Positions 1-7,117 are shown, counted from the stretch's first letter. The stretch is 20,094 nucleotides of DNA from JBCDIQ01 sp039024295 (GCA_039024295.1 JBCDIQ010000059.1:1-20094), one strand, 5' to 3'. Notes: generated by a model not told the origin, from the sequence alone. Made by a program: numbers and translations.

Positions 1-117
1 CAAAAAACGAGTATTCAAAAAATACAATATGATAACAACCCCATAAGCTTGCAGGTTCTATCATAGGTATGGCTGCACAACTTTCGTTTTCATTATTCAT
101 ACAACCAATATCTGAAC

Positions 118-894
118 ATGAACAACAACCCAACCGCCCTCATAACAGGGGGTTCCAGTGGAATTGGCCTGGGCATTGCCCATGAATTTGCAGCCGCTGG
201 ATATAATTTGGTATTAAATGGACTAGAAGAGAATGGGGATGAAATTGCAGCGGAAGTGGGAGAGAAATATGGGGTCAAAGCATTATTTTCCAATGCAAAT
301 TTACTTGATCCTGCAAAGATTAAGGGACTTGCCGTTTTTGCAGAAGAAAACTTCGGCACCGTCGAAGTTGTCGTCAATAATGCGGGGGTTCAATATGTAG
401 CTCCTATAGATGAATTCCCCCAAAAACGATGGGAAATGATTCTTGGGTTAAACCTAAGTGCTGCTTTTTACCTCGTTCAGGCACTCTGGCCTGGAATGAA
501 GAAAAACAATTTTGGCCGGATCATTAACATTGCTTCTGCGCACGGCCTTCGTGCTTCAGCTTTTAAAGCTGCCTATGTTTCCGCCAAACATGGCATTGTG
601 GGGCTAACCAAGGTAATGGCACTGGAAGGAGCTGAGTTTAACATCACCGCAAATGCAATTTGTCCAGGCTACGTGCTCACTCCACTTGTAGAATCCCAAA
701 TCGCGGATCAGGCAAAATCCCACAACATGACAGAGGAAGAAGTCATTGAGAAGGTGATGCTAAAGAAGCACGCGAAGAAAGAATTTGTCACGGTAGAAGC
801 ATTGGGACAAATGGCTGTTTTCTTGGCCTCTGAACATGCGAGCACTTTTACTGGAACCGCAATTCCCATTGACGGTGGCTGGACGGCTCAATAA
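118..894 (+). CDS. bdhA: D-3-hydroxybutyrate dehydrogenase (SDR family)
   Basis: Probable NAD-dependent oxidoreductase interconverting D-3-hydroxybutyrate and acetoacetate in the cytoplasm, in polyhydroxybutyrate or ketone-body use. The 258-residue length is normal for a classical short-chain dehydrogenase. Visible motifs are the nucleotide-binding TGGSSGIG at residues 10-17, NNAG at 87-90, and the catalytic Ser140, Tyr153 and Lys157 (YVSAK). The segments NIASAHG, CPGYVLTPLVESQI and the C-terminal IDGGWTAQ are the pattern I associate with 3-hydroxybutyrate dehydrogenases rather than generic SDRs. The start is the ATG at 118; no other ATG lies near the Rossmann motif. It is followed after 63 bases, which include a hairpin, by a patatin-like gene, a pairing compatible with storage-polymer or lipid turnover. 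Family call is very secure, substrate fairly secure. Confidence 0.9.
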   Translation: MNNNPTALITGGSSGIGLGIAHEFAAAGYNLVLNGLEENGDEIAAEVGEKYGVKALFSNANLLDPAKIKGLAVFAEENFGTVEVVVNNAGVQYVAPIDEFPQKRWEMILGLNLSAAFYLVQALWPGMKKNNFGRIINIASAHGLRASAFKAAYVSAKHGIVGLTKVMALEGAEFNITANAICPGYVLTPLVESQIADQAKSHNMTEEEVIEKVMLKKHAKKEFVTVEALGQMAVFLASEHASTFTGTAIPIDGGWTAQ

Positions 895-911
895 CCTTGA
901 TGTAAAAAATT

Positions 912-939
912 ATGGCAACCCTCTCAACATGGTTGCCAT
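912..939 (+). terminator. Hairpin after the dehydrogenase gene, probable terminator
   Basis: A perfect 9-bp inverted repeat (ATGGCAACC at 912-920, GGTTGCCAT at 931-939) with a 10-base loop lies 17 bases after the stop codon. On the plus strand it is not followed by a clean T-run; on the minus strand it is followed by AATTTTTTAC. It may attenuate transcription into the next gene rather than end it fully. Confidence 0.5.
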
Positions 940-957
940 TCATTTATGAAATAATTT

Positions 958-1968
958 ATGAAAACGAAAAAAATCAACCTTGCCCTTCAAGGAGGTGGCT
1001 CTCATGGTGCTTTCACCTGGGGGGTGATAGAAGCTTTGTTAGATGATGACCGGATAGAATTTGACGGTATATGTGGCACCAGCGCAGGAGCGATGAATGC
1101 AGTTATTACCTCTTACGGTTTACACATGGGAGGCCGAGAAGCCGCAAAAGAGTTACTGGAGAAATTTTGGCATAAAGTAGCCCTTTTTCAATCTTTTTCT
1201 CCTGTACAACCCACGGTATGGGACCGGGTGTGGGGAAATTTCAACCAGCAGTTTTCTCCGCTCTCAGCCATGCGAGAGTTCGTTACTACGCTCTTTTCCC
1301 CTTACCAGTTTAACCCTACCAACTACAATCCACTTAGGGATATTCTGAATGAGTTCATTGATTTCGAGGAATTAAACAAAACAGATTACCGGGTTTATGT
1401 GTGTGCTACTAATGTAAAAAAGGGGCGTGTCCGTGTTTTTTCTTGCCAAGAGGTCACCTGTGATGCAGTGGTAGCTTCAGCCTGCCTACCGTATCTATTC
1501 CAGGCCGTAGAAATTGAAGGAGAGCATTATTGGGACGGTGGCTTTATGGGAAATCCCCCAATATTCCCCCTCATCGACCGCACAAAGACCCCTGATATTC
1601 TATTGGTTCAAATCAATCCGATCAATATCAACAGGGTACCTAAAACGGCTGAAGAAATCCGAGATAGAATCAATGAATTGAGCTTCAATTCTGTACTAAT
1701 GAAGGAGATGCGGGTGATTCGATTCATAGATTCGATGATCGAAAAAGGCTATACCAAAGGTGGTAAACTCCATAAAATTTATATGCACCACATCAACCCA
1801 GACAACGATCTGCAAGACCTCGGGGTAAACTCTAAGCTGAATGCAGATTGGCAGTTTCTTCAAAAATTAAGAGGAATAGGGAATAAGTTGGCAAAAGAAT
1901 GGGTAGAAGATCATTTCGATGACATTGGGCATGAAACCACAGTAGATATTCAAAAGGTGTTCCTTTAG
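958..1968 (+). CDS. Patatin-like phospholipase / acyl hydrolase
   Basis: Serine hydrolase of the patatin fold, expected to cleave acyl-ester bonds in lipids using a Ser-Asp dyad. Seen in the sequence: the oxyanion-hole glycine-rich motif QGGGSHGAF at residues 11-19, the nucleophile elbow GTSAG at 40-44 with Ser42, and the DGG motif with the catalytic Asp at about residue 193. No signal peptide is evident, so it is probably cytoplasmic or peripherally membrane-bound. The ATG at 958 puts the glycine motif ten residues from the N-terminus, as usual in the family. The gene follows a 3-hydroxybutyrate dehydrogenase, and patatin-fold enzymes can act as intracellular polyhydroxybutyrate depolymerases, so a role in polymer breakdown is possible but inferred from context only. 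The 35-base gap to the amidase suggests co-transcription. Confidence 0.9.
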   Translation: MKTKKINLALQGGGSHGAFTWGVIEALLDDDRIEFDGICGTSAGAMNAVITSYGLHMGGREAAKELLEKFWHKVALFQSFSPVQPTVWDRVWGNFNQQFSPLSAMREFVTTLFSPYQFNPTNYNPLRDILNEFIDFEELNKTDYRVYVCATNVKKGRVRVFSCQEVTCDAVVASACLPYLFQAVEIEGEHYWDGGFMGNPPIFPLIDRTKTPDILLVQINPININRVPKTAEEIRDRINELSFNSVLMKEMRVIRFIDSMIEKGYTKGGKLHKIYMHHINPDNDLQDLGVNSKLNADWQFLQKLRGIGNKLAKEWVEDHFDDIGHETTVDIQKVFL

Positions 1969-2003
1969 TCGCGTTTGTGTAACTTACCGGGAAAAGGACG
2001 TAG

Positions 2004-3206
2004 ATGCTGCTCATGTTTTTCCGACAATTTTTGCTGGGGTTGCTCCTCATGGGTTGCCTCTGGGCCCAGAATTCTGTCAAGTATGTCACCGCTGAGGCCA
2101 GTCCTGGAGAGGGAGTGAACCAATTTTTACGGGCTTACCGCATTAAGTCTCCTTGCAATGTAAATAAGTTTTATGCCCTTAATTCCGGCGTAAAAAAAGG
2201 AGGTCTCAAGCTGGGTAAAACCTATAAACTGCCCATTCAAATTTACCGCTACAACGGCAAGTCGATTCGATCCACTTTGGGCATCAGTGATCTGCCCCGC
2301 GCCCAACGCATTCAAGCATACAATGAAATGATGCACCTCGCGGGTTTCAGGTCTCATGATTTCAGGAAGGATAAGCAGTTGTGGGTTCCTCATCACTTTA
2401 TACATTGCCCCCAGGAAAGGGTGGTAGACCTGCCTGAAACCCTCAATGGAAAACCGATTCGGGGTACCTACGATATTTTTGGAAAGGACTACGCAAAGGT
2501 GGTCCAGAAGGACCAAAAACTGAAAAATAAGGTGTTTTATGTTGTGGGGGGGCACGGTGGGCCTGATCCGGGTGCCATTGGTAAACGAGGAGGCCGAGAC
2601 CTTTGCGAGGATGAATACGCCTATGACATTGCCCTTCGACTCGCCAGGATTCTTTTGGAACATGGTGCAACTGTTTACCTGATTACACGAGATCCCAATG
2701 ACGGCATCAGGAATGGGGAATACCTGAAATGTGATAAAGATGAACGGTGCTGGGGAGATAAGCCCATACCCAGGGGACAGAAAGCACGCCTGTTCCAGCG
2801 GTCAGATGCTATTAATGCCCTGTACATGCGTCACCAAAAACAAGGCGTAACACACCAGCGGATGATTAGTCTCCACATTGATTCTGAAAGGAGCGGCCAA
2901 AAGACGGATGTCTATTTTTATTACCGTTTGGGAGATCTCACCAGTAAGGCCTTTGCTACGCATTTGCGTGAAACCTTTAAGCAAAAGTATGAAGAGGTTC
3001 GAAAAAATCGTGGGTATGAAGGCTCTGTGACCAGTCGGGACCTGCACATGCTCCGGGAAACCCTTCCTATCTCAGTTTTTGTTGAATTGGGCAATATTCG
3101 CTCCTACAATGACCAACAGCGGTTGGTGTTGGCATCCAACCGACAATTATTGGCGACTTGGCTATATGCAGGCCTATTGAGAGAAGCAACAGCCACAAAG
3201 CACTAA
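2004..3206 (+). CDS. Secreted N-acetylmuramoyl-L-alanine amidase (Amidase_3), LysM-like N-terminus
   Basis: Zinc amidase that cuts the bond between N-acetylmuramic acid and the peptide stem of peptidoglycan in the periplasm. A hydrophobic signal (residues about 4-18) ends in LWAQ, a typical cleavage site in this phylum; LMGC could instead be read as a weak lipobox. Residues about 25-70 form a degenerate LysM-like segment (GVNQFLRAY...LKLGKTYKLPI). The catalytic domain spans about 175-395, with zinc ligands His184 (GGHGGPDPGAIG), Glu202 (less likely Glu204) and His291 (SLHID), and the catalytic glutamate near 361 (VELGN). An AAAGGA sequence lies about 6 bases before the ATG at 2004; an in-frame ATG at 2013 is the alternative start. 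Its stop codon overlaps the stop of the convergent peroxidase gene. Family call is secure; the LysM assignment is tentative. Confidence 0.88.
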   Translation: MLLMFFRQFLLGLLLMGCLWAQNSVKYVTAEASPGEGVNQFLRAYRIKSPCNVNKFYALNSGVKKGGLKLGKTYKLPIQIYRYNGKSIRSTLGISDLPRAQRIQAYNEMMHLAGFRSHDFRKDKQLWVPHHFIHCPQERVVDLPETLNGKPIRGTYDIFGKDYAKVVQKDQKLKNKVFYVVGGHGGPDPGAIGKRGGRDLCEDEYAYDIALRLARILLEHGATVYLITRDPNDGIRNGEYLKCDKDERCWGDKPIPRGQKARLFQRSDAINALYMRHQKQGVTHQRMISLHIDSERSGQKTDVYFYYRLGDLTSKAFATHLRETFKQKYEEVRKNRGYEGSVTSRDLHMLRETLPISVFVELGNIRSYNDQQRLVLASNRQLLATWLYAGLLREATATKH

Positions 3207-4219
3207 AGGCCCGTTTTTCTGACCAATTCCTCCTCCGTGAGGCTTTCCAAAAACGCCAACAAATCTGCTTTTTCCTGCTTAGTCAATCCCAAAGGACCAA
3301 TTTGAGGAGCCTGATTGGGATGACCTTTTCCTCCCTGGTTATACAGCTCAATGATTTCCTCCAGGGTTTCATAACTGCCGTCATGCATGTAAGGACCTGT
3401 CAGGGCAATGTTCCTCAAAGTAGGCACCTTGAATTTTCCCCGATCCTTGGGATCAGATGTTGCACGAAACAATCCAGGGTCTTCATAAGTAGCGTGAGAA
3501 CCAATGTTCTCTATCGCGTAATTGGTCAGGTCATGGCCATTGTGACAGATCATACACCGGGTTTTTGGGCTAAAAAACAGGTTCATGCCTCGTTTGGCAG
3601 AAGGGGAAAGGGCTGTTTCGTCACCGTTTCGATAGCGGTCATAAGCTGAATTTCCACTTAAGAGTGTTCGTTCATATGCAGCCAATGCACGGGTGACCAC
3701 ATACATATCCAGTTCCCTTCCATAAGCTACCTTAGCCAATTTTACATATTGCTCATTTTGCTGTAAGCGCGCAGGGAGGTACACTCCACTGAATCCCATT
3801 TCATCGTGGTTTTCCAATGGCCCCATTACCTGTGCTTCCAGAGAGGGATTTTTTCCTTCCCTAAAGAAATACGGATGATAAGCCACGTTAAATAGCGTTG
3901 GTACATTCCTGAAACCTTTCCTTCCTTTAATGCCTACGGAAACAGCATTTGCATCGGTAAATGCTTTTTGAGGCAGGTGGCAGGTACCACAGGAAATCGT
4001 AGAGTCTAAAGAAAGCGCAGGATCAAAAAACAGTCTTTTCCCAAACTCTACCCGCAGGGTGGTTAATTTGTTGTGATCAGGAATTTCAGGCTGAGGAAAG
4101 CCTGCCGGTAATGCCAAGTGATAGGGGGAATCCTCCAGGACATGGGCCTGCGGCTCTGAAGGCGAGCAAGCCTGCAAGCCCCAGAGAATTCCCAACCATA
4201 TAAAAAACAGGTACCTCAA
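3203..4219 (-). CDS. Di-heme cytochrome c peroxidase, MauG/MbnH class, lipoprotein
   Basis: Periplasmic di-heme enzyme. Two CXXCH heme sites are visible: CGTCH (Cys77, Cys80, His81) and CMICH (Cys222, Cys225, His226). The segment PYMHDGS puts Met278 at the position that usually supplies the distal ligand of one heme, as in classical bacterial peroxidases and unlike the tyrosine reported for MauG. The N-terminus is a lipoprotein signal (LQAC, Cys18). The start appears to be TTG at 4219-4217, because the signal peptide begins immediately there and no ATG occurs in frame before about residue 132. One base separates it from the stop of the MbnP gene, which argues for translational coupling. Family knowledge: MbnH, a relative, oxidises a tryptophan of MbnP to kynurenine. 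With an MbnP gene directly upstream, an MbnH-like role is the best inference; ordinary peroxide removal is the alternative. Confidence 0.9.
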   Translation of the reverse strand: MRYLFFIWLGILWGLQACSPSEPQAHVLEDSPYHLALPAGFPQPEIPDHNKLTTLRVEFGKRLFFDPALSLDSTISCGTCHLPQKAFTDANAVSVGIKGRKGFRNVPTLFNVAYHPYFFREGKNPSLEAQVMGPLENHDEMGFSGVYLPARLQQNEQYVKLAKVAYGRELDMYVVTRALAAYERTLLSGNSAYDRYRNGDETALSPSAKRGMNLFFSPKTRCMICHNGHDLTNYAIENIGSHATYEDPGLFRATSDPKDRGKFKVPTLRNIALTGPYMHDGSYETLEEIIELYNQGGKGHPNQAPQIGPLGLTKQEKADLLAFLESLTEEELVRKTGL

Positions 4220-4220
4220 C

Positions 4221-5054
4221 CTATTTTTGCTTACTGAACATAGTTGCTGCGTTGCTGGCTACCTGCTCGGCCATGGTACGGGCATCACTTCCTGCACCTC
4301 CTGTATGCGTGATTAAACGCGCCTCCAGGTCCAGTCCTTCGAACAGCTTCATGTAGTCTACATCGATATTGATGACATTGTTTTCCTGATCAAGGTCTGA
4401 ATGTACCATTACGGTAACTGGAGTTTTCAAGGCGTTGGTTCCTAGATGAAATTGAGTTAACTCAGCATCTTCATACGTACCATCACCATTAAGATCGGTC
4501 TGACCATCCATTCGCAGGAAAATATACCCCATCATCCATGACCATGCCATACTTGGTGCTTGTAGCCCAAGCGGATGTCCGGTTGGATAATCAGCTGGTG
4601 GTTTTGCCATACCTCCGTTCAAATCTTCCGATACCCCAATGTCAAACATCAACATATGGCCATGGCCTTTGTTGATTTGACCCAGGTCATACATCATCTG
4701 AGAAGACTTTACCAACAAGGTAGTATCAAACATATTGGTCATGTTTCCAGCATCGTCCATCAAACGGATATTGGAAGCGTAGAAGTTCATGGTGGTGATT
4801 TTCACGTTCTTCCCGTTAACAGCGAACGCTTTACCAGACTCAAAGTCTTCACTTCCCATTTTTCCATGGAAGTGCAAACGCAGGCTGGGGTAGGTGCAGT
4901 CTCCCCCAGGTTCAGCATTGGCATTATAATTCACTGCATTGGGGTCAGTACAACCAATTTCGGGGTTTCCTTCGTCGTCGTTGTCACATGCGGTGAACAT
5001 CAACGCAATAGCCGCCATCAGGGCGATCATCAAAGATTTGGATTTAAGGATCAT
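4221..5054 (-). CDS. MbnP-family periplasmic copper-binding-type lipoprotein
   Basis: Predicted lipoprotein (lipobox FTAC, Cys23) of 277 residues. Residues 34-56 form a short Cys-bounded calcium-type motif (GCTDPNAVNYN ending DCTYP) common on surface proteins of this phylum. The rest matches the MbnP-like domain as I know it: LRLHFHGKMG near 58-67, MNFYASNIRL near 89-98, then the hallmark MAWSWMMGYIFLRMDG at 169-184 with Trp171 and Trp173, and FHLGTNA near 212. In characterised MbnP a tryptophan is converted to kynurenine by the di-heme enzyme MbnH and then takes part in copper binding. The downstream gene encodes exactly such a di-heme enzyme, so modification of Trp171 or Trp173 is a reasonable inference. 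His61, His63, His131 and His133 could be metal ligands. The start ATG at 5054 begins a normal signal peptide. Confidence 0.85.
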   Translation of the reverse strand: MILKSKSLMIALMAAIALMFTACDNDDEGNPEIGCTDPNAVNYNANAEPGGDCTYPSLRLHFHGKMGSEDFESGKAFAVNGKNVKITTMNFYASNIRLMDDAGNMTNMFDTTLLVKSSQMMYDLGQINKGHGHMLMFDIGVSEDLNGGMAKPPADYPTGHPLGLQAPSMAWSWMMGYIFLRMDGQTDLNGDGTYEDAELTQFHLGTNALKTPVTVMVHSDLDQENNVINIDVDYMKLFEGLDLEARLITHTGGAGSDARTMAEQVASNAATMFSKQK

Positions 5055-5089
5055 ATCATTTGGATAATTTGGGTTTTTAAAATGGTTAT

Positions 5090-5162
5090 CAGTGTTCAGT
5101 GCTCAGTTTCCAGTCAGCATTAAGCGAATATCCGTAAACTGTAAACTGAATACCGGAAACTG
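5090..5162. repeat. Degenerate 7-bp repeats arranged as a mirrored (inverted) pair of blocks
   Basis: Between the DUF4625-like and MbnP genes. The left block reads CAGTGTT, CAGTGCT, CAGTTTC, CAGT (5090-5114). The right block reads GTAAACT, GTAAACT, GAATACC, GGAAACT, G (5134-5162). The right units are approximate reverse complements of the left units, and CAGTTTCC at 5104-5111 pairs perfectly with GGAAACTG at 5155-5162. The 7-base phase is exact within each block. Function unknown. Confidence 0.7.
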
Positions 5163-5165
5163 ATT

Positions 5166-5558
5166 TTATGGAAATACATTCACTTCAGTTACAGCCTGGG
5201 CCACATTTCCATTATGGTCTTCAGCTATAACCATGACTTGCCAGGTAGCAGCTTGATCCGCTTCAACCTTGACAGAATCAAGTAGCGTTACCTCCTTTGA
5301 ATGAAGGTGATCGGATTTAGTCAGCAGCCTCCTGCTGCTGTCAAGTTCATCAACAATCATGGTATACTGATGTAACACATCGTTCTCTGCCAGTTCTACC
5401 TCAACATATATCCACTCCCCTACCCGAAATGAGGACCGCGCCTCTGGTGAAGAAATGAAAATCTGAGGAGGCAACACATCATTGGCATCCTCGCTTGCGC
5501 TGTCACAGCCTGCGAGGAATAACAAGACCGCTGATAGGTAAATAGTAGTTAATTTCAT
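5166..5558 (-). CDS. Small lipoprotein resembling DUF4625 (Ig-like fold)
   Basis: A 130-residue predicted lipoprotein: hydrophobic signal followed by LAGC with Cys18, then a Ser/Glu/Asp-rich linker. The body begins PPQIFISSPEARSSFRVGE and ends with AEDHNGNVAQAVTEVNVF. This is the sandwich-strand pattern of bacterial Ig-like modules and resembles DUF4625 proteins, which are typical of this phylum. It has four His residues (two in SDHLHSKE) and no Cys after the lipobox. The enzymatic role, if any, is unknown; a substrate- or metal-binding accessory protein at the periplasmic face is inferred from its place between the CDVCGC outer-membrane protein (24 bases upstream) and MbnP. The domain name is a recollection from sequence pattern, not a search result. 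Confidence 0.7.
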   Translation of the reverse strand: MKLTTIYLSAVLLFLAGCDSASEDANDVLPPQIFISSPEARSSFRVGEWIYVEVELAENDVLHQYTMIVDELDSSRRLLTKSDHLHSKEVTLLDSVKVEADQAATWQVMVIAEDHNGNVAQAVTEVNVFP

Positions 5559-5582
5559 GGTTGAACGAATTGTTGCATACCA

Positions 5583-6482
5583 TTAGAACAAATAATTCAG
5601 GGAAATGGCTGCCCGGGGTCCAGGTTCTGCTTCTCCATCTGCGTAAGCATGAGCCACAGGCAGAAAAATATTGGCTGAAACACTCATTGGATTCCATTTA
5701 GCTTCAACTCCTGCGAGCAAAAAGGCGCCTTGCCCCCCTGTTCCATGCTGGTTAATTCCATTCAAGCGATCAGCCCTCACTCGTTCGCCATACATCCCCA
5801 AAAAGGGAGTAAGGCTGCGGGGTTCACCCGTGCCGAACTGGCGAGAAACGTAAGCCATGCCAGCTGCCTGGTGCCCAAACTGATACCCTTCAGGATTAAC
5901 GGTGTTGATCCGGCTATTCATATCCAGGGCAGCTCCCCATTTTGAAACGCGAAGGGTGTATACCCCTCTTAAAAGAAAGTCCCAGCTACGGGTTCCCAAC
6001 TGAAAATTTGCAGGAAGGCTGGTTTCATCAAATGCATTGAACGCATATTCGCCAGTGGGCAACTTCACCCCTCCCCCTACTTGTACCTGATGCGCAGCTT
6101 TCAGTCCAGTGGATTTATGCAGGCGGAACATCGACATAATACTCGCATCTCCCAATCCACTTTGGGAAAATTGCTGCCCTTCAGATAGACGGGAACTTTG
6201 TCCATATGGCAGAATCGCAAATACCTGCCAACGCGGGGAAACCTGCCAGCGGCCTCTGAGTTCTGCGAGGTAAAATTCATCATCCGCGCTTCCAAGTCCG
6301 GTATCTAAGCTTCGGAATTTCACCCACCGTCCCTGAAGGCCAATGAAATTTCCGGGAGAAGTAGCCCAAATACCACTAAGACTTCCGGCGGATGCACATC
6401 CACAGACATCACAAGCAATAACTTGGCATGAACTCATCAAAAGTGTAAGGCATAACAGCCAAACACGAATATTGGTATGCAT
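5583..6482 (-). CDS. Outer-membrane beta-barrel-like protein with N-terminal CDVCGC motif
   Basis: A 299-residue exported protein. After a hydrophobic signal the predicted mature N-terminus would begin at or near CDVCGC (Cys24, Cys27, Cys29), followed by ASAGSLSGIW. The remainder alternates short hydrophobic strands with polar turns (for example GLQGRWVKFRS, YLAELRGRWQVS, SWDFLLRGVYTLRV) and ends in ISLNYLF, whose terminal aromatic residue is typical of outer-membrane barrels. I recognise the CDxCGC-plus-barrel type as recurrent in Bacteroidota, but no function is established to my knowledge. The clustered cysteines at the mature N-terminus suggest metal binding. The gene lies 75 bases after the small Cys-cluster membrane protein and 24 bases before the DUF4625-like gene, so co-transcription with the MbnP/di-heme genes is likely. 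Confidence 0.72.
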   Translation of the reverse strand: MHTNIRVWLLCLTLLMSSCQVIACDVCGCASAGSLSGIWATSPGNFIGLQGRWVKFRSLDTGLGSADDEFYLAELRGRWQVSPRWQVFAILPYGQSSRLSEGQQFSQSGLGDASIMSMFRLHKSTGLKAAHQVQVGGGVKLPTGEYAFNAFDETSLPANFQLGTRSWDFLLRGVYTLRVSKWGAALDMNSRINTVNPEGYQFGHQAAGMAYVSRQFGTGEPRSLTPFLGMYGERVRADRLNGINQHGTGGQGAFLLAGVEAKWNPMSVSANIFLPVAHAYADGEAEPGPRAAISLNYLF

Positions 6483-6511
6483 TAAGTTTATTTTCAGACG
6501 TACATAAATGA

Positions 6512-6529
6512 TCCAATCTAGAGATTGGA
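6512..6529. promoter_or_regulatory. 8-bp inverted repeat upstream of the CDVCGC protein gene
   Basis: TCCAATCT at 6512-6519 and AGATTGGA at 6522-6529 form a perfect 8-bp palindrome with a 2-base spacer, 30 bases upstream of the start codon at 6482. The shape fits an operator for a dimeric regulator or a small mRNA hairpin in the leader; the sequence alone cannot decide. Confidence 0.45.
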
Positions 6530-6532
6530 GAT

Positions 6533-6548
6533 TTTGGGGTGACCCAAA
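6533..6548 (-). other. Short hairpin just after the Cys-cluster gene
   Basis: TTTGGG at 6533-6538 and CCCAAA at 6543-6548 flank GTGA, ten bases beyond the stop at 6558. No T-run follows on the minus strand, so it looks more like a processing or stability hairpin between co-transcribed genes than a terminator. Confidence 0.35.
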
Positions 6549-6557
6549 GTTTGAATA

Positions 6558-6938
6558 TTACGCCTGACGGGGAGGGGGAAGATCAATTCGAGTAATGCCC
6601 TTTCGTGCCAAGAGCCGTTGCTCAAGGGAGGGACTGGTTAACTCAATGGTTGATGGTAGGGCTTTAGGGGCAAGGAAAATATGCGCTCCCACAAAATCTT
6701 CTACCTGAATTCCAGGCAGGGGAGCCTTTTCCTGTTTGGACGTTTTGTAAGAACTGTCGGCCAGTTTTTTCATCAGGTAGCATTTGCCTTTACAGGCAAG
6801 TTGAGGCCTGGCTTTGTTTTCACAAAAAACATCTTCGATGTATTCCTGATTGACTGCATATTCTATAAATGGCCACAGGGGACGAAAAATCGCCACGAGG
6901 TAAAAGGCCAATAGAAAGGATGCCACCAAGGATTTCAT
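6558..6938 (-). CDS. Small membrane-anchored protein with C-x9-C-x3-C motif
   Basis: A 126-residue protein of unknown function. Residues about 3-18 are a strongly hydrophobic N-terminal segment (signal or anchor). Then comes YIEDVFCENKARPQLACKGKC with Cys39, Cys49 and Cys53, spaced C-x9-C-x3-C and rich in basic residues. The C-terminal half is polar, Pro-rich and ends PPPRQA. The F-C-x-N-K-x-x-P-x-L-x-C-x-G-K-C-Y-L block resembles small conserved Bacteroidota proteins found with metal-related loci; this is memory of pattern, not a database result. The Cys trio suggests metal or heme-related handling at the periplasmic face. The ATG at 6938 is the only start giving the full membrane segment. 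It lies 224 bases downstream of the TonB receptor gene, with a probable terminator between, so it may head its own transcript. Confidence 0.72.
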   Translation of the reverse strand: MKSLVASFLLAFYLVAIFRPLWPFIEYAVNQEYIEDVFCENKARPQLACKGKCYLMKKLADSSYKTSKQEKAPLPGIQVEDFVGAHIFLAPKALPSTIELTSPSLEQRLLARKGITRIDLPPPRQA

Positions 6939-7117
6939 ACAAGCAATATGACTATTTACAGGGAATCGGACACCTTAAATTATCCGAGTGGTTGAGGATT
7001 AAGGGCTAACGGTTAGAATTGGGATAAATATGGGCGGTATTTCTGTTCCAGTAAATGATTTTTCTCAGGAGAAAGAAAAGTATTATCTATTTAATCCCCA
7101 AGAAGCTAGCAAAATGG

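Noticed and set aside
1..117. Possible gene end or RNA at the window start
   Set aside because: AT-rich with only a 5-bp palindrome (11-15 with 21-25); no coding or RNA structure that I can support.
2546..2552. Seven-G run next to the catalytic His codon of the amidase, as a phase-variation tract
   Set aside because: Short, and it simply encodes Gly residues of the conserved motif; no sign of an alternative frame product.
3171..3218. GGCCT ... AGGCC pair followed by TTTTT as a terminator for the amidase gene
   Set aside because: Only 5 bp of stem across a 31-base loop; too weak to call.
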